NCBI RefSeq assembly: GCF_037975245.1
Contig: NC_092578.1
Coordinates: 19,858,821 to 19,922,820 of the forward strand
Source: Apostichopus japonicus
Taxonomy: Eukaryota > Echinodermata > Holothuroidea > Aspidochirotida > Stichopodidae
Direction: 5' to 3'
Length of the DNA: 64,000 nucleotides
Numbering within the stretch: the first letter of the stretch is position 1; every line of letters starts with the position of its first letter. Under the pieces are notes generated by a model that saw only the letters and a program-made list of their open reading frames with translations, was not told the DNA's origin and searched no databases. The translations under genes were made by a program, and so were the position numbers. This document shows, piece after piece, positions 25,501-49,140 of this stretch.

Positions 25501-28500
25501 AATGTGCGAAGGACAATGACCCTCGCTGACTGTTAACGCATAAAGAGATTCAAAATTAATCTTTCAGATGCTGTGTGTCTATGATTACGTAACAAACCAT
25601 TCAAATTGTCTTGAAATATGCTTCATGCATGTGCTATGCCTAGTGTTAAAATGTTCCAGTCGTATTGAAGTAAAAATCCATTGACGACGACCTCATTTCA
25701 CCCATGGATAATAATCGAACTGTGAATAACATTTTCGCCTCACGTTAGTATAGGCTGACTGTAGTGTAATAACTTTGAATAAATTGTTTTAAATTGTGCT
25801 CCATCCTTAACATCAAGGGCGTAGGAACCGGGGGGGCTGGGGGGCGCCAGCCCCCCCAGTGAAAAATGTGGAGGGGCGGAAGTATCATTCCGCCCCCCGG
25901 TTCGCAAGTCAGAAAACCCCTTTTTCATTTCTAAATGAGAAAAAAAAATCTCATTTGGAGCACCAAATTGCATCTAAGGCCAGGTGAAAATACAAAATTA
26001 AGTTTACAAAATGGAGTGGGTGTTGAAGTGTGCTATATTGCACCAAATTGCATCTGAGGCCACCTGGAAATGCAAAAAAAATCAAAAGGGGAGGGGGACA
26101 CCCCCTCCCCTTAGACCCCTCCCCCAGGCCGGCCTTCAGTCTTCAGCCCCCCCACTCAAAAGTACCTTCCTACGCCACTGCTTAACATCATGTTAATATT
26201 TATTAAGCGTACACTATACATGCAGTCCAGCGTAGTTAGTTATCATTAATTAATATTAATGAATGATTAAACATACTTTTCCAAACTCCATACATGCATA
26301 TAAATCTTTATCCCATGCTTAGCATTTTTGTTGCAATCCGTAGCCTACACGTTCAAGCTACATATCCAATGGGGTGATTTTATGCCTCTCGCGGCTCATG
26401 TATGGATATAAGTATAAACAACAAAATAGTTTAAAACGAATAGCTCCAAAGCTCCTTTCTTGAGATTCAAAGCTTCTAAATACTATTCGCAGATGTTTAG
26501 GGAGGGTTGTTACTGGTAATTTGGTCTTTGTTAATTATCGGTAGTCCCGGGGTAAGGATATGAGGGTAGCCACGGAGTTAAACAAAACAAGAGTTACCAT
26601 TTCTTACACATTTAGCATATTTAGGACAATATTGACGACCTTTAACCCTGAGTGTCGAAACGTATCAATCTTATTAGATATATCCAGCTTACCTGTTTTG
26701 AAATATTTTGCCAGAGAATCGCATGGATCCCCTGGAACCCGTGATGTGCTGAATAGGCTTCTATATTGGTACATTGAAAATGGGTTCTTACTTCGGTCAC
26801 GCATAATCGGAACTTCTTCCCTGAATGGGTAATTAAAAAAAAAAAAACAATACGAATCATCGAATTATGCGATGACGTAACCAAACAGGTTGGCCTATTA
26901 TGTTGGCTTCAGTGAACCTTACAATGAGAAGTTATCTGATACAGAATGTCGATAAATGCAATTACTTCTTAAATATGTCGATGCACCTGCTGGATAAAAA
27001 GTATTAGTTGCCAAAAAATATTAATTATACCCAAAGCTTATAGTATTATAATGGACACCATGTCCCAATCACGCCCACCACGGCTCCCACCCCGAAAACA
27101 ACTTAAAGTTTGCAGCAACGTTTCCTTCTTTGCTTTCAGATGTTCCTTACCGTCGACTCATTAAAAAGAATTTGGTGAATCCGAACATATTCTCGGACGC
27201 TCGTTTGATCTGTGTGCCTTCCGCTAGTGGCCAGAAGTTTTGATTTATAGATGAGGGCCCAGCCATGGTCCCAATGACAGCCATTGGTTCTCTCGATCGC
27301 AAGTAGGTTATGTCTTCCCACCATTCTTCTAACTATAGTATCAAAGATAGAACAGAGATAACATTGATCTATTATACACCCACCTCACCATCTGTTAGTG
27401 ATGATCCACACACCTCACTCTCTCTTAGTTATGTTCCCTACCATTCTTCTAACTATTAAGATATAACAGAGATAACATTGATCTGATAGGAATATAATTC
27501 AAGCATCCTGGTGAAGGTTTCTTTGATATCATTTCTAACGTTTTCGATATACGATTTAGCGTTTTGTACCGAAAGTGAACCTGAAGGAAGGAAAAATTAT
27601 GTCATACATAGACAAATTTATATAAAAATCGAAGATATTTTGTTTTTGTCCAACCTTTGTTACCAATCTTCGGATTTTATAGTAGATCTACAAAACGTCA
27701 ATATAATCGTGTGCAATGGCATTGTGCAAGTATATACCCTTTATTGAAAGCAAAGACCTGCACCTAATACAAGGTCAAAACATTTGGGTGAAACAGAGAA
27801 GAAAAGGACAAACGACATATGTCGATGTGCATCATTCATGGCATCAATTCTATATGCTGATGTCTTTAATTATTTGCTAAAGATATAACAGTATTCAGGT
27901 GGATATTTTCGTTCTTATCCTGTAGATTGGACGTGGTGGAGGGCTGTTATCTGTACAAACTTCCACTAATATCAAGATTTATCATGACTAGTTTAGTTAC
28001 TTACCCAATTTTTCATGCTTTTAGCCTTTTCAACCAGCTTTTCTTGGAGCTGCTTCCCGACGCCATTTTGAAATTCGTCAATGAGTTTCTTTGTGTGTTC
28101 GATCTCTTCATCTGTTGCAAAGACTTTCACTGTAGACAATTGATTGAGTGATACTCTTTTTGTCTTTGTTCATAAAAGATAGTAACTGATTGGATTTTGA
28201 GCGAACTTTCCTGAAATTATAGCAGTTTCTCTAAACAATCAACACATTTGTTCCATTACTTTACTTTCAATGTTAATCAACCATTAAATGAAAAAAAAAA
28301 CTTTTAACAACGAATAAAAGAAAAGACAAATAATGAAATTATTCATTCCCTTTTTTTAGCCTAACAATTATTAACACCGACACTGAACACAAGTTTGCTA
28401 TTTTATGCGCACTTCAATTAACTGAAGTTAACATTTTCTACTCCCTAAACAAAACCTATAGTAAAGTCGGGACCAATCAAATTGCGTGTTGTTTGATGTT

Positions 28501-28702
28501 TGTTTGAATATTCAAAACAAGCGTTATGTTTGAAAACAAACCCTATTTTCTCAGTACGGATGGATATTTGCTTTTCTTGTTGCGTTCCATACTCACCTGA
28601 TTCTAAATATTTAGGTAGCGTCTTGTCCAATTCAGGAACCGGAAGTGACGGCAAGGCTTCCTCAAATTGGAAGGTTCTTTCTATCTTCGAATCGTCACCC
28701 AT
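19504..28702 (-). CDS. CROT-like: Carnitine O-octanoyltransferase-like gene A, 15 exons, intact (607 aa)
   Basis: Transfers medium-chain acyl groups between CoA and carnitine if it acts like CROT. Exons 5'-3': 28597-28702, 28005-28129, 27151-27332, 26693-26820, 25418-25529, 24942-25029, 24669-24782, 23953-24057, 22608-22691, 21960-22070, 21495-21625, 21020-21143, 20651-20823, 20228-20347, 19504-19624. All phases agree and no stop interrupts. Length matches human CROT (612 aa). Landmarks: PSLPVPELDKTL near the N-terminus, LEEWW, the catalytic His in DHCPYDG, YYHGRTETVRS, KGIDRHLLGLYL and VLSTSLTGY. The TET and DRH signatures favour carnitine over choline. The C-terminus (EAKK) is not a peroxisomal PTS1, unlike mammalian CROT, so location is uncertain. 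First and most 3' member of a same-strand three-gene array. Confidence 0.9.
22608..22691 (-). CDS. CROT-like: Exon 9 of CROT-like gene A: catalytic histidine
   Basis: This 28-residue exon begins HCPYDG; the preceding exon ends in Asp, giving the family catalytic motif DHxxxDG. Its acceptor (TTTTCTTCAG) directly follows the end of the 28-bp minisatellite. Confidence 0.9.
22692..23828. repeat. 28-bp minisatellite in intron 8 of CROT-like gene A
   Basis: About 40 copies of a 28-bp A-rich unit built from AACATATAAATAAGATATAG and AACAAAGC, with scattered variants (ACGTATAG, CCAAAGC). Because 28 is not a multiple of three and the unit has no stop on the - strand, all three - strand frames stay open for hundreds of codons. 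These frames are artefacts. Confidence 0.95.
24095..24615. repeat. Tandem repeat, about 75-95-bp unit, 6 copies
   Basis: Each unit carries GTTACGTACGTATCGGTATA (or ACTTATCGG) and TATTGTATTCAGAGGTA. It lies in intron 7 of CROT-like gene A. Confidence 0.85.
25050..25130. repeat. Short tandem duplication, about 40 bp x 2
   Basis: The phrase AGAATATAGTGAATAAGCTG...AAAACGTC occurs twice in succession in intron 5 of CROT-like gene A. Confidence 0.85.
25814..26180. mobile_element. hAT-like MITE 2
   Basis: The 367-bp element begins CAAGGGCGTAGGAACCGGGG, ends TTCCTACGCCACTG, and is flanked by the exact 8-bp duplication CTTAACAT (25806-25813, 26181-26188). It lies in intron 4 of CROT-like gene A and contains the C-rich module CACCCCCTCCCCTTAGACCC shared with three other elements here. 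Confidence 0.88.
27360..27436. repeat. Short copies of the 30-bp minisatellite unit
   Basis: Two or three degenerate units (CACCTCACCATCTGTTAGTG and the next) sit in intron 2 of CROT-like gene A, about 3.7 kb from the main array at 31110-32120. Confidence 0.7.
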
Positions 28703-31109
28703 ATTAATCTATAAATCATCATTAAGAGTAAAACCTATTGTTTTCTGGTCGTAGATTTTTTCGCACAAACTACATCAGGGTTATGATGTATAAACACTGT
28801 ACTAGCCTATGATGTATATTTATGGTGGAGGCGGTCTGATGTACAACTTTCCATCCAGCGCAAGTTGTATGGAACGTAACACCAAGTAATATTACACTCG
28901 CTTATCCACATGCAGTTGTACATTTCAAGGTAGGCCTACTCAGTTTGAATTGTGCGTTGTTATCTCTGGACGTGATTGATTATAAAGGGCGTATGAAGAA
29001 ATCTCTAATTATTGAATAAATTATTAACATGGCGTTCCATAAGGGCGGCAATACGACATCATAAATAATTACAGAATTGTCCCACACAACGAACTAAGAC
29101 CCACTCAACCAATCATCCCAACCGAAAAGGTGAACGAACAATTAAGAATAACAATAATAATTGCGAAATAAAGTAAGTTTACGAAACGCTGTTCATGCCG
29201 TATAACATGTATATACATATATACATATATCTATACATATACAGACATACTTACTTTGTAATAGTGCTGGGCTTCTGAAATGTACGTTAATGGAGTCTGT
29301 ATGAGTACTGCTCTCGTGAAGGTCGTGTGTGAAAATAAATTGGGCCTTGAGTTCCTAAATCCTCTTTCTATTTTGAAACAGTAATTCTATTTATCTTAAA
29401 TATCTTATCTAACTAAGTTAGTAAAGATAGTCTATCCTACTATTTTGTTTATTTGCACGAACCTTAGATATCTGTGGTCAACTGAGCATGCGTGTTTGTG
29501 TACTTAGCAACCACAAATTTTGTGTACCGTAATTCATGTATCAGGGTCCATTAAGTGTTAGGAGCCGTGTGTGGTTAACTTATCTTAACTTAGCCAATGG
29601 GATAATGACACAACACAAACATTGGACTATATATAGATTTTAAGAAAACAATGGCATTTATTTTAGGTACTGTAAAAGCTATATTTATAGCATATAGTTT
29701 TCTGAGAACGTCAAGCACTAAGCACTAAATGTATTTATATATAGCTATTTGTAAATTTCAAGTACTTTATATATAGAGAGCTAAAGATAATAAGAAGCGC
29801 TTTGAACAGTTAATGCTTGTAACTTCCTTAACGCAGTGATATTCTATGGTAGCATAGTCCATATCGTTTTGCCATTGTCTTACACACTAAGTCGTCAAAG
29901 TAATGTGGTCTCTAAAGTCCTTGTAGATGTTCTAACTAGCTAAGCCCTACCCCTCCCTCACTGAATAGCTGATATGTTGGCCATTCATAGCACGTGCAAT
30001 TTCCGTACCATGACCATGAAGGTATGTATAATGTGAGAGCCTCGATTTGTCGTCACTTGTCAACAAACCTCTTTTCTCACCAGTTAACAATGTTTTTACA
30101 CTGCTCTTGGAAGGTACTTCCATTAGTGCGCTGTGATTTGCAAGCCACAGTTTCTTAATGCATTGTCAGCAAAATGTTTCTAACGACTTTGTCTCTGAGC
30201 AGCAACATAACGTGTCTGTTTGAGGCTAACACGCTTTCCAAAGTGTTGGAAAGCAGAGACTTAGAGACTTTAGATAGTTAAATTTGTCTCGTATTTCTCC
30301 AAAACTAAGAAAGAGGATCCTCGAAGCTTGATTAGATTATCACGATTCACAATAGCCATAACTGATGTCGTATTGTTGATTTTGTTGTACTTAAATAATC
30401 TCTTAGAAGTTCGCACTCCACAAAAAGATTCATGTTGGGCCTATTCATGTATAATGTTGTTTATAATAATCAATTAATCCTAATTTCACCAGAAAATCTT
30501 GTATTCCTAAGGTCACTGGCTCTAATTTTGCTTATTTCCACTTGTTTGCTCTTTGAAAATAAATTGCTAACACAAATTTTGGACTTAAACCTATATCCAT
30601 TTTTTTTAACACAGATTAAATTTGAGCTTCTAATGCATGTTGACAATAACCACCGTAGTTGACATGAGCACAAGATTCTTCGACCTATTTATTAAACGGT
30701 AAAAATATCTACGGTACTCTGATATTAATTTATCTTATTAAGTTAACCGTTTCTTGTTTCAACCAGTTCTTATCGATTTAATCGCTGGTCACTTCATTTG
30801 GTCATTGGTCATCGTTCAGAGACAAAAGTCAACTTGGATAATCGGTTACATCAGTTGGCAATCTTGATCTGAGTAAATGGTCAGTTGGGAACGGTCAATT
30901 GGTTAATTTACTTATTTACTTAAAATCGATCTCTCGGACAGAATAAGAAGCAATCGATTAACCCAGTAAAAATATGAGATACAGGAGAAAAAAAACGCAT
31001 AAGAAGATCAAATTAATTTCAGCAATTAGATTTTATTACCACAAATTGTATTACAAGTATAAGGTCAATCAATGTAAATACAAAAATCGTGCTAACTTTT
31101 TGTTTTGGT
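28703..31109. other. 5' flank of CROT-like gene A, with a candidate non-coding first exon
   Basis: A splice acceptor (TTTATAG) lies 6 bases upstream of the gene A ATG, the same spacing as in gene B, so an upstream 5'-UTR exon is expected. A candidate ends at 29255 with CAAA|GTAAGTATG on the - strand. Its 5' limit was not set. The rest is AT-rich and shows no coding evidence. Confidence 0.4.
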
Positions 31110-32120
31110 GATTATCCACCCACACCACCCTCGCTTAGTGATTATCCACACACCTCACCCTCCGTAGTGATTATCCACTACCTCATCGTCTCTTAGTGAG
31201 TATCCAACACCTCACTATATCTTAGTGATTATCCACCCATATCACCATCTCTTAGTGATTATCCACACACCTCACCCTCTCTTAGTGATTATCCACACAC
31301 CTCACCCTCTCTTAGTGATTATCCACCCATATCACCATCTCTTAGTGATTATCCACACACCTCACCATCTCTTAGTGATTATCCACACACCTCACCCTCT
31401 CTTAGTGATTATCCACACACCTCACCCTCTCTTAGTGATTATCCACACACCTCACCTTCTCTTAGTGATTATCCACACACCTCACCCTCTCTTAGTGATT
31501 ATCCACACACCTTACCCTCTCTTAGTGATTATCCACCCATATCACCATCTCTTAGTGATTATCCACCCATATCACCATCTCTTAGTGATTATCCACACAC
31601 CTCACCCTCTCTTAGTGATTATCCACACACCTCACCCTCTCTTAGTGATTATCCACACACCTCACCCTCTCTTAGTGATTATCCACACACCTCACCTCTC
31701 TTTGTGATTATCCACTCATATCACCCTCTCTTAGTGGTTATCCACACACCTCACCATCTCTTAGTGATTATCCACACACCTCACCCTCTCTTAGTGATTA
31801 TCCATACACCTCACCCTCTCTTTGTGATTATCCACTCATATCACCCTCTCTTAGTGATTATCCACACACCTCACCCTCTCTTAGTGATTATCCACACACC
31901 TCACCCACTCTTAGTGATTATCCACACACCTCACCCTCTCTTAGTGATTATCCACACACCTCACCCTCTCTTAGTGATTATCCACACACCTCACCCTCTC
32001 TAAGGGATTATCCACACACCTCACCCTCTCTTAGTGATTATCCACACACCTCATCCTCTCTTAGTGATTATCCACACACCTCACCCTCTCTTAGGGATTA
32101 TCCACACACCTCACCCTCAC
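31110..32120. repeat. 30-bp minisatellite, about 34 copies
   Basis: A very regular array of a 30-bp unit (CTTAGTGATTATCCACACAC plus CTCACCCTCT), with two sequence variants (ACACACCTCACC and ACCCATATCACC). Thirty is a multiple of three, so one + frame stays open over much of the array (a ten-residue IIHTPHPLLV repeat); it is not a gene. It lies between CROT-like genes B and A. Confidence 0.95.
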
Positions 32121-33463
32121 CCGCTCCTTCTCGCTTTCCATTTCTTTAAATGACGTTGGATATCATCCATCGGGGTGCTCTGTTGGTGGTATGAGGTGAA
32201 CGTACTTTATTTGATTGAGTTATAAATTTATGAAACAATATATTAATAATGTTCTAAAAGTCAGGCCTGGGCTGAGAAAGTCATTGCGTTATTATTAAAG
32301 GGGAATATTTTGAAACCATTACAGGTATTGAAATACATTGACATATGAAGAGTATATGAGACCCAAATTCAACCAACACTATTGGTCTATATGTGATACA
32401 GGTTACTGTCATGAACAGCCTCCCACTGACAAAATCTCATTCCATTTTGATTTGAGAAATATCATTTTTCATAGCTGTCTGGGGGGTCATCACTTCTGGG
32501 GGGGGGTCATCACTTCGATCTCCGTCATTGTAAGCTTAGCATGGTATTTTGGTTTGCGTCTCTTTTGATTCATCCTTTGAGAGGAAACATTAGCCTAACA
32601 TTAGCGTGTACATTACTACGTGGAGCAGTTGTGCGAATCCCAGCAGGATCCAACAAACGCATTGATAGGTAAATTCACGTTCAAACAAATGATTTGTCTT
32701 TAGCTAGCAGTAGCATGCAGTTGATTTAAAAGTGTAGGCCAAATATATAATTTTGTGACAGTGTTTTTATCGCCTGCGTATCAAAAACGTCCTTGTATTT
32801 CAGTTTGTAATTCTATAAATAACTTCATAAACCTTTGCACAAGATACGCTATCTAATTATACTAACAGTGCCGGAGCACAATGACATGTGCAAGGTTTAA
32901 CCTGCGGATCGTTTACACAAGGCTAACGATATCTATTAGTTTATAAAAGTTCATCGCTTTGTATCGACTCGCGTCGAACAAGCATGAATAGCCGGAACTT
33001 TGATGTCATCCTTCGTTACTACCCGACTACTGAATATTCAAATATACATTGTACTAATTAAAAATAACTTAAGGAACAAAATTATTTATGTAGACGGGTA
33101 AAAATCATTGCTATCCGTGTTCCCATATATAATACTAATCATAATGGTCAAGGAGAAATGATCTTGAACAGTTGAATTCTCCCTGGTCCAATGATGATGT
33201 TTGTTGGTTTGTATAAAGTTATAATGGAAGAGCAATTCACTGGAAATAAATACCCACACTGCACAGTGTTGCCTATAACGATTCACGTGTCTTATACTGT
33301 ATAAAGTCACCCAAGAAAGTAGATTAATGGGGACGAAAACTAAAGAACTTGATCCACTCGCGTAGCCTGTACTCCCCCTACCACCCTGTGACTGCTACAA
33401 TGCGATGCGGTGTTAGCTATATGTAGGCTAACTACAATCAATTAAAATGTATTTCAGAACAAT
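32121..33463. other. 3' flank of CROT-like gene B
   Basis: No coding region or known repeat is supported. A short direct repeat GGGGGGTCATCACTTC occurs twice at about 32480-32517. Confidence 0.4.
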
Positions 33464-44943
<11,480 letters not shown>

Positions 44944-45199
44944 GTTGACCTACGAAAAGTTCAAAGAAATGAATCATGTGATGAGCACTTGTATGAATTA
45001 TTGGAAATACATGGAATGCTTATTCTCGAGTTTACAATAATTTGATATAAAACTTTGCAAAATCAACTTAAGATACCGAAGAGGATATAATATGACAGAG
45101 CACATCTTTGTTAAATTTCAGTAAGCTACGTGTTTAATGTAGGCCTACATCTAAAGATTCAGTAAATACATGGATATCTTATTAATATAAAATACTTAC

Positions 45200-45313
45200 T
45201 ATACGAGCACAACAATTGCTGCTGCCTTGACTACGTTCCCTTCTGAGTTGTGCCCTTCCTGTGTTTAAATATCTAGTAACAGTCTTATCTTTTAATACGT
45301 AACATTTTTTTCC
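45200..45313 (-). other. CROT-like: Candidate upstream exon of CROT-like gene B
   Basis: On the - strand an acceptor (TTCTTATAG) and a donor (ATA|GTAAGTATT) frame a 114-bp segment. Gene B has a splice acceptor (TTTCGTAG) six bases before its ATG, so an upstream exon must exist. If joined, this segment is open in the frame of the gene B protein and would add an Arg-rich stretch (TRYLNTGRAQLRRERSQG...) but supplies no ATG of its own. It may be 5' UTR or part of a presequence begun further upstream. Confidence 0.4.
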
Positions 45314-45487
45314 CTATAAGAATGAACGAGTGAATGAATGTTTAAATTGACGGCAATGTAAACACGTATATGTAACGTTTGAAATATGTTGTGTACTTTG
45401 GAATATACAATATTGTAAGTTTCGTAAAGGTAAAATTCTGTTACTTTAGGCTACAGATGTCTTATTTACGACCCGCGCGGAAAATTC

Positions 45488-46097
45488 GGGACAAACTAAA
45501 ACGAATGACAGCGAATGACCGAATGACAATTGACTTTGTACAGGGTTAATTATCATTTGCGAATGACAGCGAATGACAACGAATGACAACGAAGGACAGT
45601 GTTTAGAAGAGATAGAATGATTAACGGAGTGGAGTAAATGCGGTTATTGGTTTTCTGCGCAAAAACGATTTGAGGAAAATCGCATGTTACGTGGTTGCAG
45701 GGTTTGGTGTAATTTACAGATAGAAACTACAGGGAAAGTTTTTGTGTGGGAATGCACTTGCGTGCTGTGCTTTTTACCTCTGTAGATAGAAAGATAACTG
45801 AAGCCGTTTCAAGATTATAGTATTGTTAGTTTCTAACATTTAATATCGGAAAAATTACGTTAAATTTACTTTTTAAAACAGACCTACAATTTCGCTTACT
45901 ATAAGGTGCGTTTTTATCTTGTCCGTATACTTTACTAGATCTAGATACCCACGAAGTCTGAACTGTGATATCCGGTTGAAGCAAGTGTCTGTGCTGTCAT
46001 TACTGTCATTCGTTTTAGTCAACGCAATTTTTTAGTGTGTACAACATATTGTCATTCGTTATGTGTAACGCAATTGTCATTCGTTTTAGTAACACCC
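45488..46097. mobile_element. Mutator-like MITE
   Basis: The 610-bp element has inverted termini GGGACAAACTAAAACGAATG and, at the other end read inward, GGGTGTTACTAAAACGAATG. It is flanked by the exact 9-bp duplication GGAAAATTC (45479-45487, 46098-46106). Both ends carry several copies of GAATGACA pointing inward. No transposase is present. The 9-bp duplication and GGG start fit Mutator-like elements. It lies upstream of CROT-like gene B. Confidence 0.75.
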
Positions 46098-46106
46098 GGA
46101 AAATTC

Positions 46107-47878
46107 CTATGGATCCCGTGAAGAATTTCAAAATCCTATTAATGCGGCTCGCGGAACCTATTATATCGGAGCCATGTTTCATTAACCTTAAATCGGTTGA
46201 ATTAACTTATTTCACTACCCCCCTTCCCCACCCCACCAATATCTTCTCAACCACAAGTTGGTGTCCCTATACTCTCTTCATAATCTTCTTCTTCATCTAA
46301 ACGAACACATAGGAGCACATAGCAAGTCATGAAGACTTATCATCTCAAGGAATCAATATGTGTAAAACTTCGAGTAGGATTCTAGCTTAAGTCAGGGCCA
46401 GTATAACCGTCCAACCTTAAGGCAGGTTTTATGCTGTTGTGTTAAATTAACAATATGTAAGACACAATTAATCTTTTGCATGGCATTACTGGATGTTCAT
46501 GAATAAAACATATATAACTATGGACTAGTTTTATGATATAGTTATAATTAGTTTACAGTCACTTGCTTGGTACAGGGCTTTGTTCCAAAGAGGTTATCAC
46601 CAGATCATGAATGCTATTATGCCAAGCTTTTATCTTTAGAATATAGACTACAGCTTAATTAATTGTCATTAATAAGTGAAAGGAGGGTAAAGTAATTAAA
46701 ATCGAGTTTGTGAACATTTCTCTTGATCCACTGAAAGTGCCATCAGAAAAGGGAAGTAAGTTTGTAAGGCGCTGCAGTTCCTTGTAAGAACCACCCGAAG
46801 AGATGATGTTTACAACAATTCAACAAATTAATGACAAACAACTCAAGTAAGTTTGTATATTTCTTTCTTCTAGATTTAATTCAAGGTTTACATTCATATG
46901 AAGAGGACTATTAAGTTTGAACAAAGTATTACAATTGAATAAAATACAAATGAACAGAAGAAATCCCTGGAATAGAAATAATCTTTCTCAATTTATGATC
47001 TATGGACAGAGTGATATCATTTGGAGCAATTGATAGAAATTAAGAAAATGGGTAGACCTTCTAATGTTCAGTAAGTATTTTTCCAAACATTCATAACACA
47101 TTTTGCTCGTTACATAGAAAATTCTTCTCTCAAATAAGTTTACCACCCTTCACAATCTACGAATGATTTGTTGGGTAAAAAACTCCAGCAAACTGAATAA
47201 TTTTGAGACATTTTCGCAATTTTTTAACACATAAGAAAAAAAAAGTTGCTAATGTGACACAACAAGAATTTAAGCTACTATCAATTTGGAAAGTCATTTT
47301 CTTCTTTGATCACTGTTCAACGTACTTCAATTATACATGTAATACAAGAGATAAATAACAAGATTGTTTAATTTAATATCAATGGAATGAAACCCAGAGA
47401 AGAGAAAGAATGACTTCATAGAAAATCATGATTCAAGCACATGTGCAGTTGTGCTTCTTCTGCTTCAACAACAACAAGTTTAAATGTAGCTTCAATTGAA
47501 ATAAGGGTTGCTTTTAATTTTGAAAGTCATTTTCTTCTTCAGTTGTATACATATTGCACTTTAATCAGAAAAGTAATTCAGGGGATAAACCACAAGATTG
47601 TTTAATTTAATATCGATATGTTTATCACACAGTTACTATCATATCTGCAGCTCAAAGGTCAAGTCTTACATTAGAAATTTAAAGACTCCATTCAAAGTCC
47701 AAGTATATATAGTAACAATCTATTAATTAACTTGAAGCATGCGCTACGTGATAGATGGTAATCATTCTTAATTTAGCCACAATTGTATTAGTGAATCGTA
47801 GACTATAAATCAATCCATGTTCTAATTGCTTTCATACAGACTTGTACTAACTCCTTAAAGTTAAGCCCTTTTTCTTAA
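46107..47878. other. Spacer between CROT-like genes C and B
   Basis: No gene was recognised. An imperfect direct duplication about 235 bp apart (GAAAGTCATTTTCTTCTT ... ACAAGATTGTTTAATTTAAT, near 47288-47385 and 47522-47620) is present. Confidence 0.45.
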
Positions 47879-48105
47879 GCCCCTAGTCCTCCACCCTGTT
47901 AGACTCTCATTAGGCTAGTGCCCTCCCCCTCTATTAGGACCCCTAGTACTTCACCCTGTTACACTCTCAGTAGGCTAGTGCTCCCCCTCTATCTTAGGAC
48001 CCCTAGTACTCCACCCTTTTACACTCTCAGAAGGATAGTGCCCTCCCCCTCTTTCTTAGGACCCCTAGTACGCCACCCTGTTACACTCTCAGTAGGCTAG
48101 TGCTC
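47879..48105. repeat. Tandem repeat, about 60-bp unit, 4 copies
   Basis: Units contain ACCCCTAGTACTCCACCCTG, TTACACTCTCAGTAGGCTAG and TGCCCTCCCCCTCT. The array lies about 240 bp beyond the stop of CROT-like gene C. Confidence 0.9.
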
Positions 48106-48579
48106 TGTGAACTGATACACTTATACAAGTGTATTTCTAAAGGTAAGTAAATAAGTGAAGCCAAACAGGTGACGATTGCCTTCTGAGTCTATTTTCTTTT
48201 GGCTTTATGAGATATGGATGGACACTTCACCTTCAACAGGTCATTATAAATGTGTAAAAGAATCAAGTTATACCAAATATACCAAGAACTGCTCATGCAT
48301 AAGAAAAATGTCTTTTACTGAAAAGAAAACCTAAAGGAACTTCAAAGTTTACATTCTGTGACAACATTCTGCATTCGTACAAGAGATTTGAACATCTCCT
48401 CAAAGAAAATGTTAGAGCTTGTCTCTGGACAAGTCTTGTAGCTGAAGATACTCAAAGCAAAACTGTATGGGAAAAGAGAAAAAAATTAAATTAAAAAACA
48501 AAGACTAAACAGAATAAACATAATCTGTGGTTTTCATTGAATGAAACTTTCTCAATCTCATGCACTCTTGAAACCTTCT

Positions 48580-49140
48580 CTGGTGGTGATGGTTGTAGTG
48601 ATGGTGGCAGTGGTAAATGTATACAGTAGTGGTGTTAGTACTACTAGTGGTGGCAGTCATGGTGGCCGGTATTTGTCATGGTGGTGTTGTGGTGGTGGTG
48701 ATGGTTGTAGTGATGGTGGCAGTGGTAAATGTATACAGTAGTGGTGTTAGTACTACTAGTGGTGGCAGTCATGGTGGCCGGTATTTGTCATGGTGGTGTT
48801 GTGGTGGTGGTGATGGTTGTATTGATGGTGGCAGTGGTAAATGTATACAGTAGTAGTAGTGGTGTTGGTGTTAGTACTAGTTGTGGTGGTGGTGGAAATG
48901 GTAGTAGTGATGGTGTTTATAGTGGTAGTTATGGTGATATTGATGTTTGTGGTGTTGGTGGTGGTAGAGTGTGTTATGGTAGTCATGGTGGTATTGATGT
49001 TTGTGATGTTGGTGGTAGTATTAGTGGTTGTGTTTTTAGTGGTAGTTATGGTGGTATTGATGTTTGTGATGTTGGTGGTAGTATTAGTGGTGGTGTTAGT
49101 GGTGGTAGTCATGGCATGGTAATGATGTTTTTGGTGATGG
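48580..49140. repeat. 112-bp tandem repeat and GGT/GAT-rich tract in intron 14 of gene C
   Basis: A 112-bp unit containing GGTAAATGTATACAGTAGTG occurs about 2.5 times (48580-48860). It is followed by degenerate GGT/GAT/AGT triplets to about 49140. Long open frames on both strands are triplet artefacts. Confidence 0.93.

Noticed and set aside
31110-32120. Regular 30-bp repeats resembling a CRISPR array, and a + strand frame with a 10-residue repeat
   Set aside because: Units are contiguous with no unique spacers and the genome is eukaryotic. The open frame exists only because 30 is a multiple of three.
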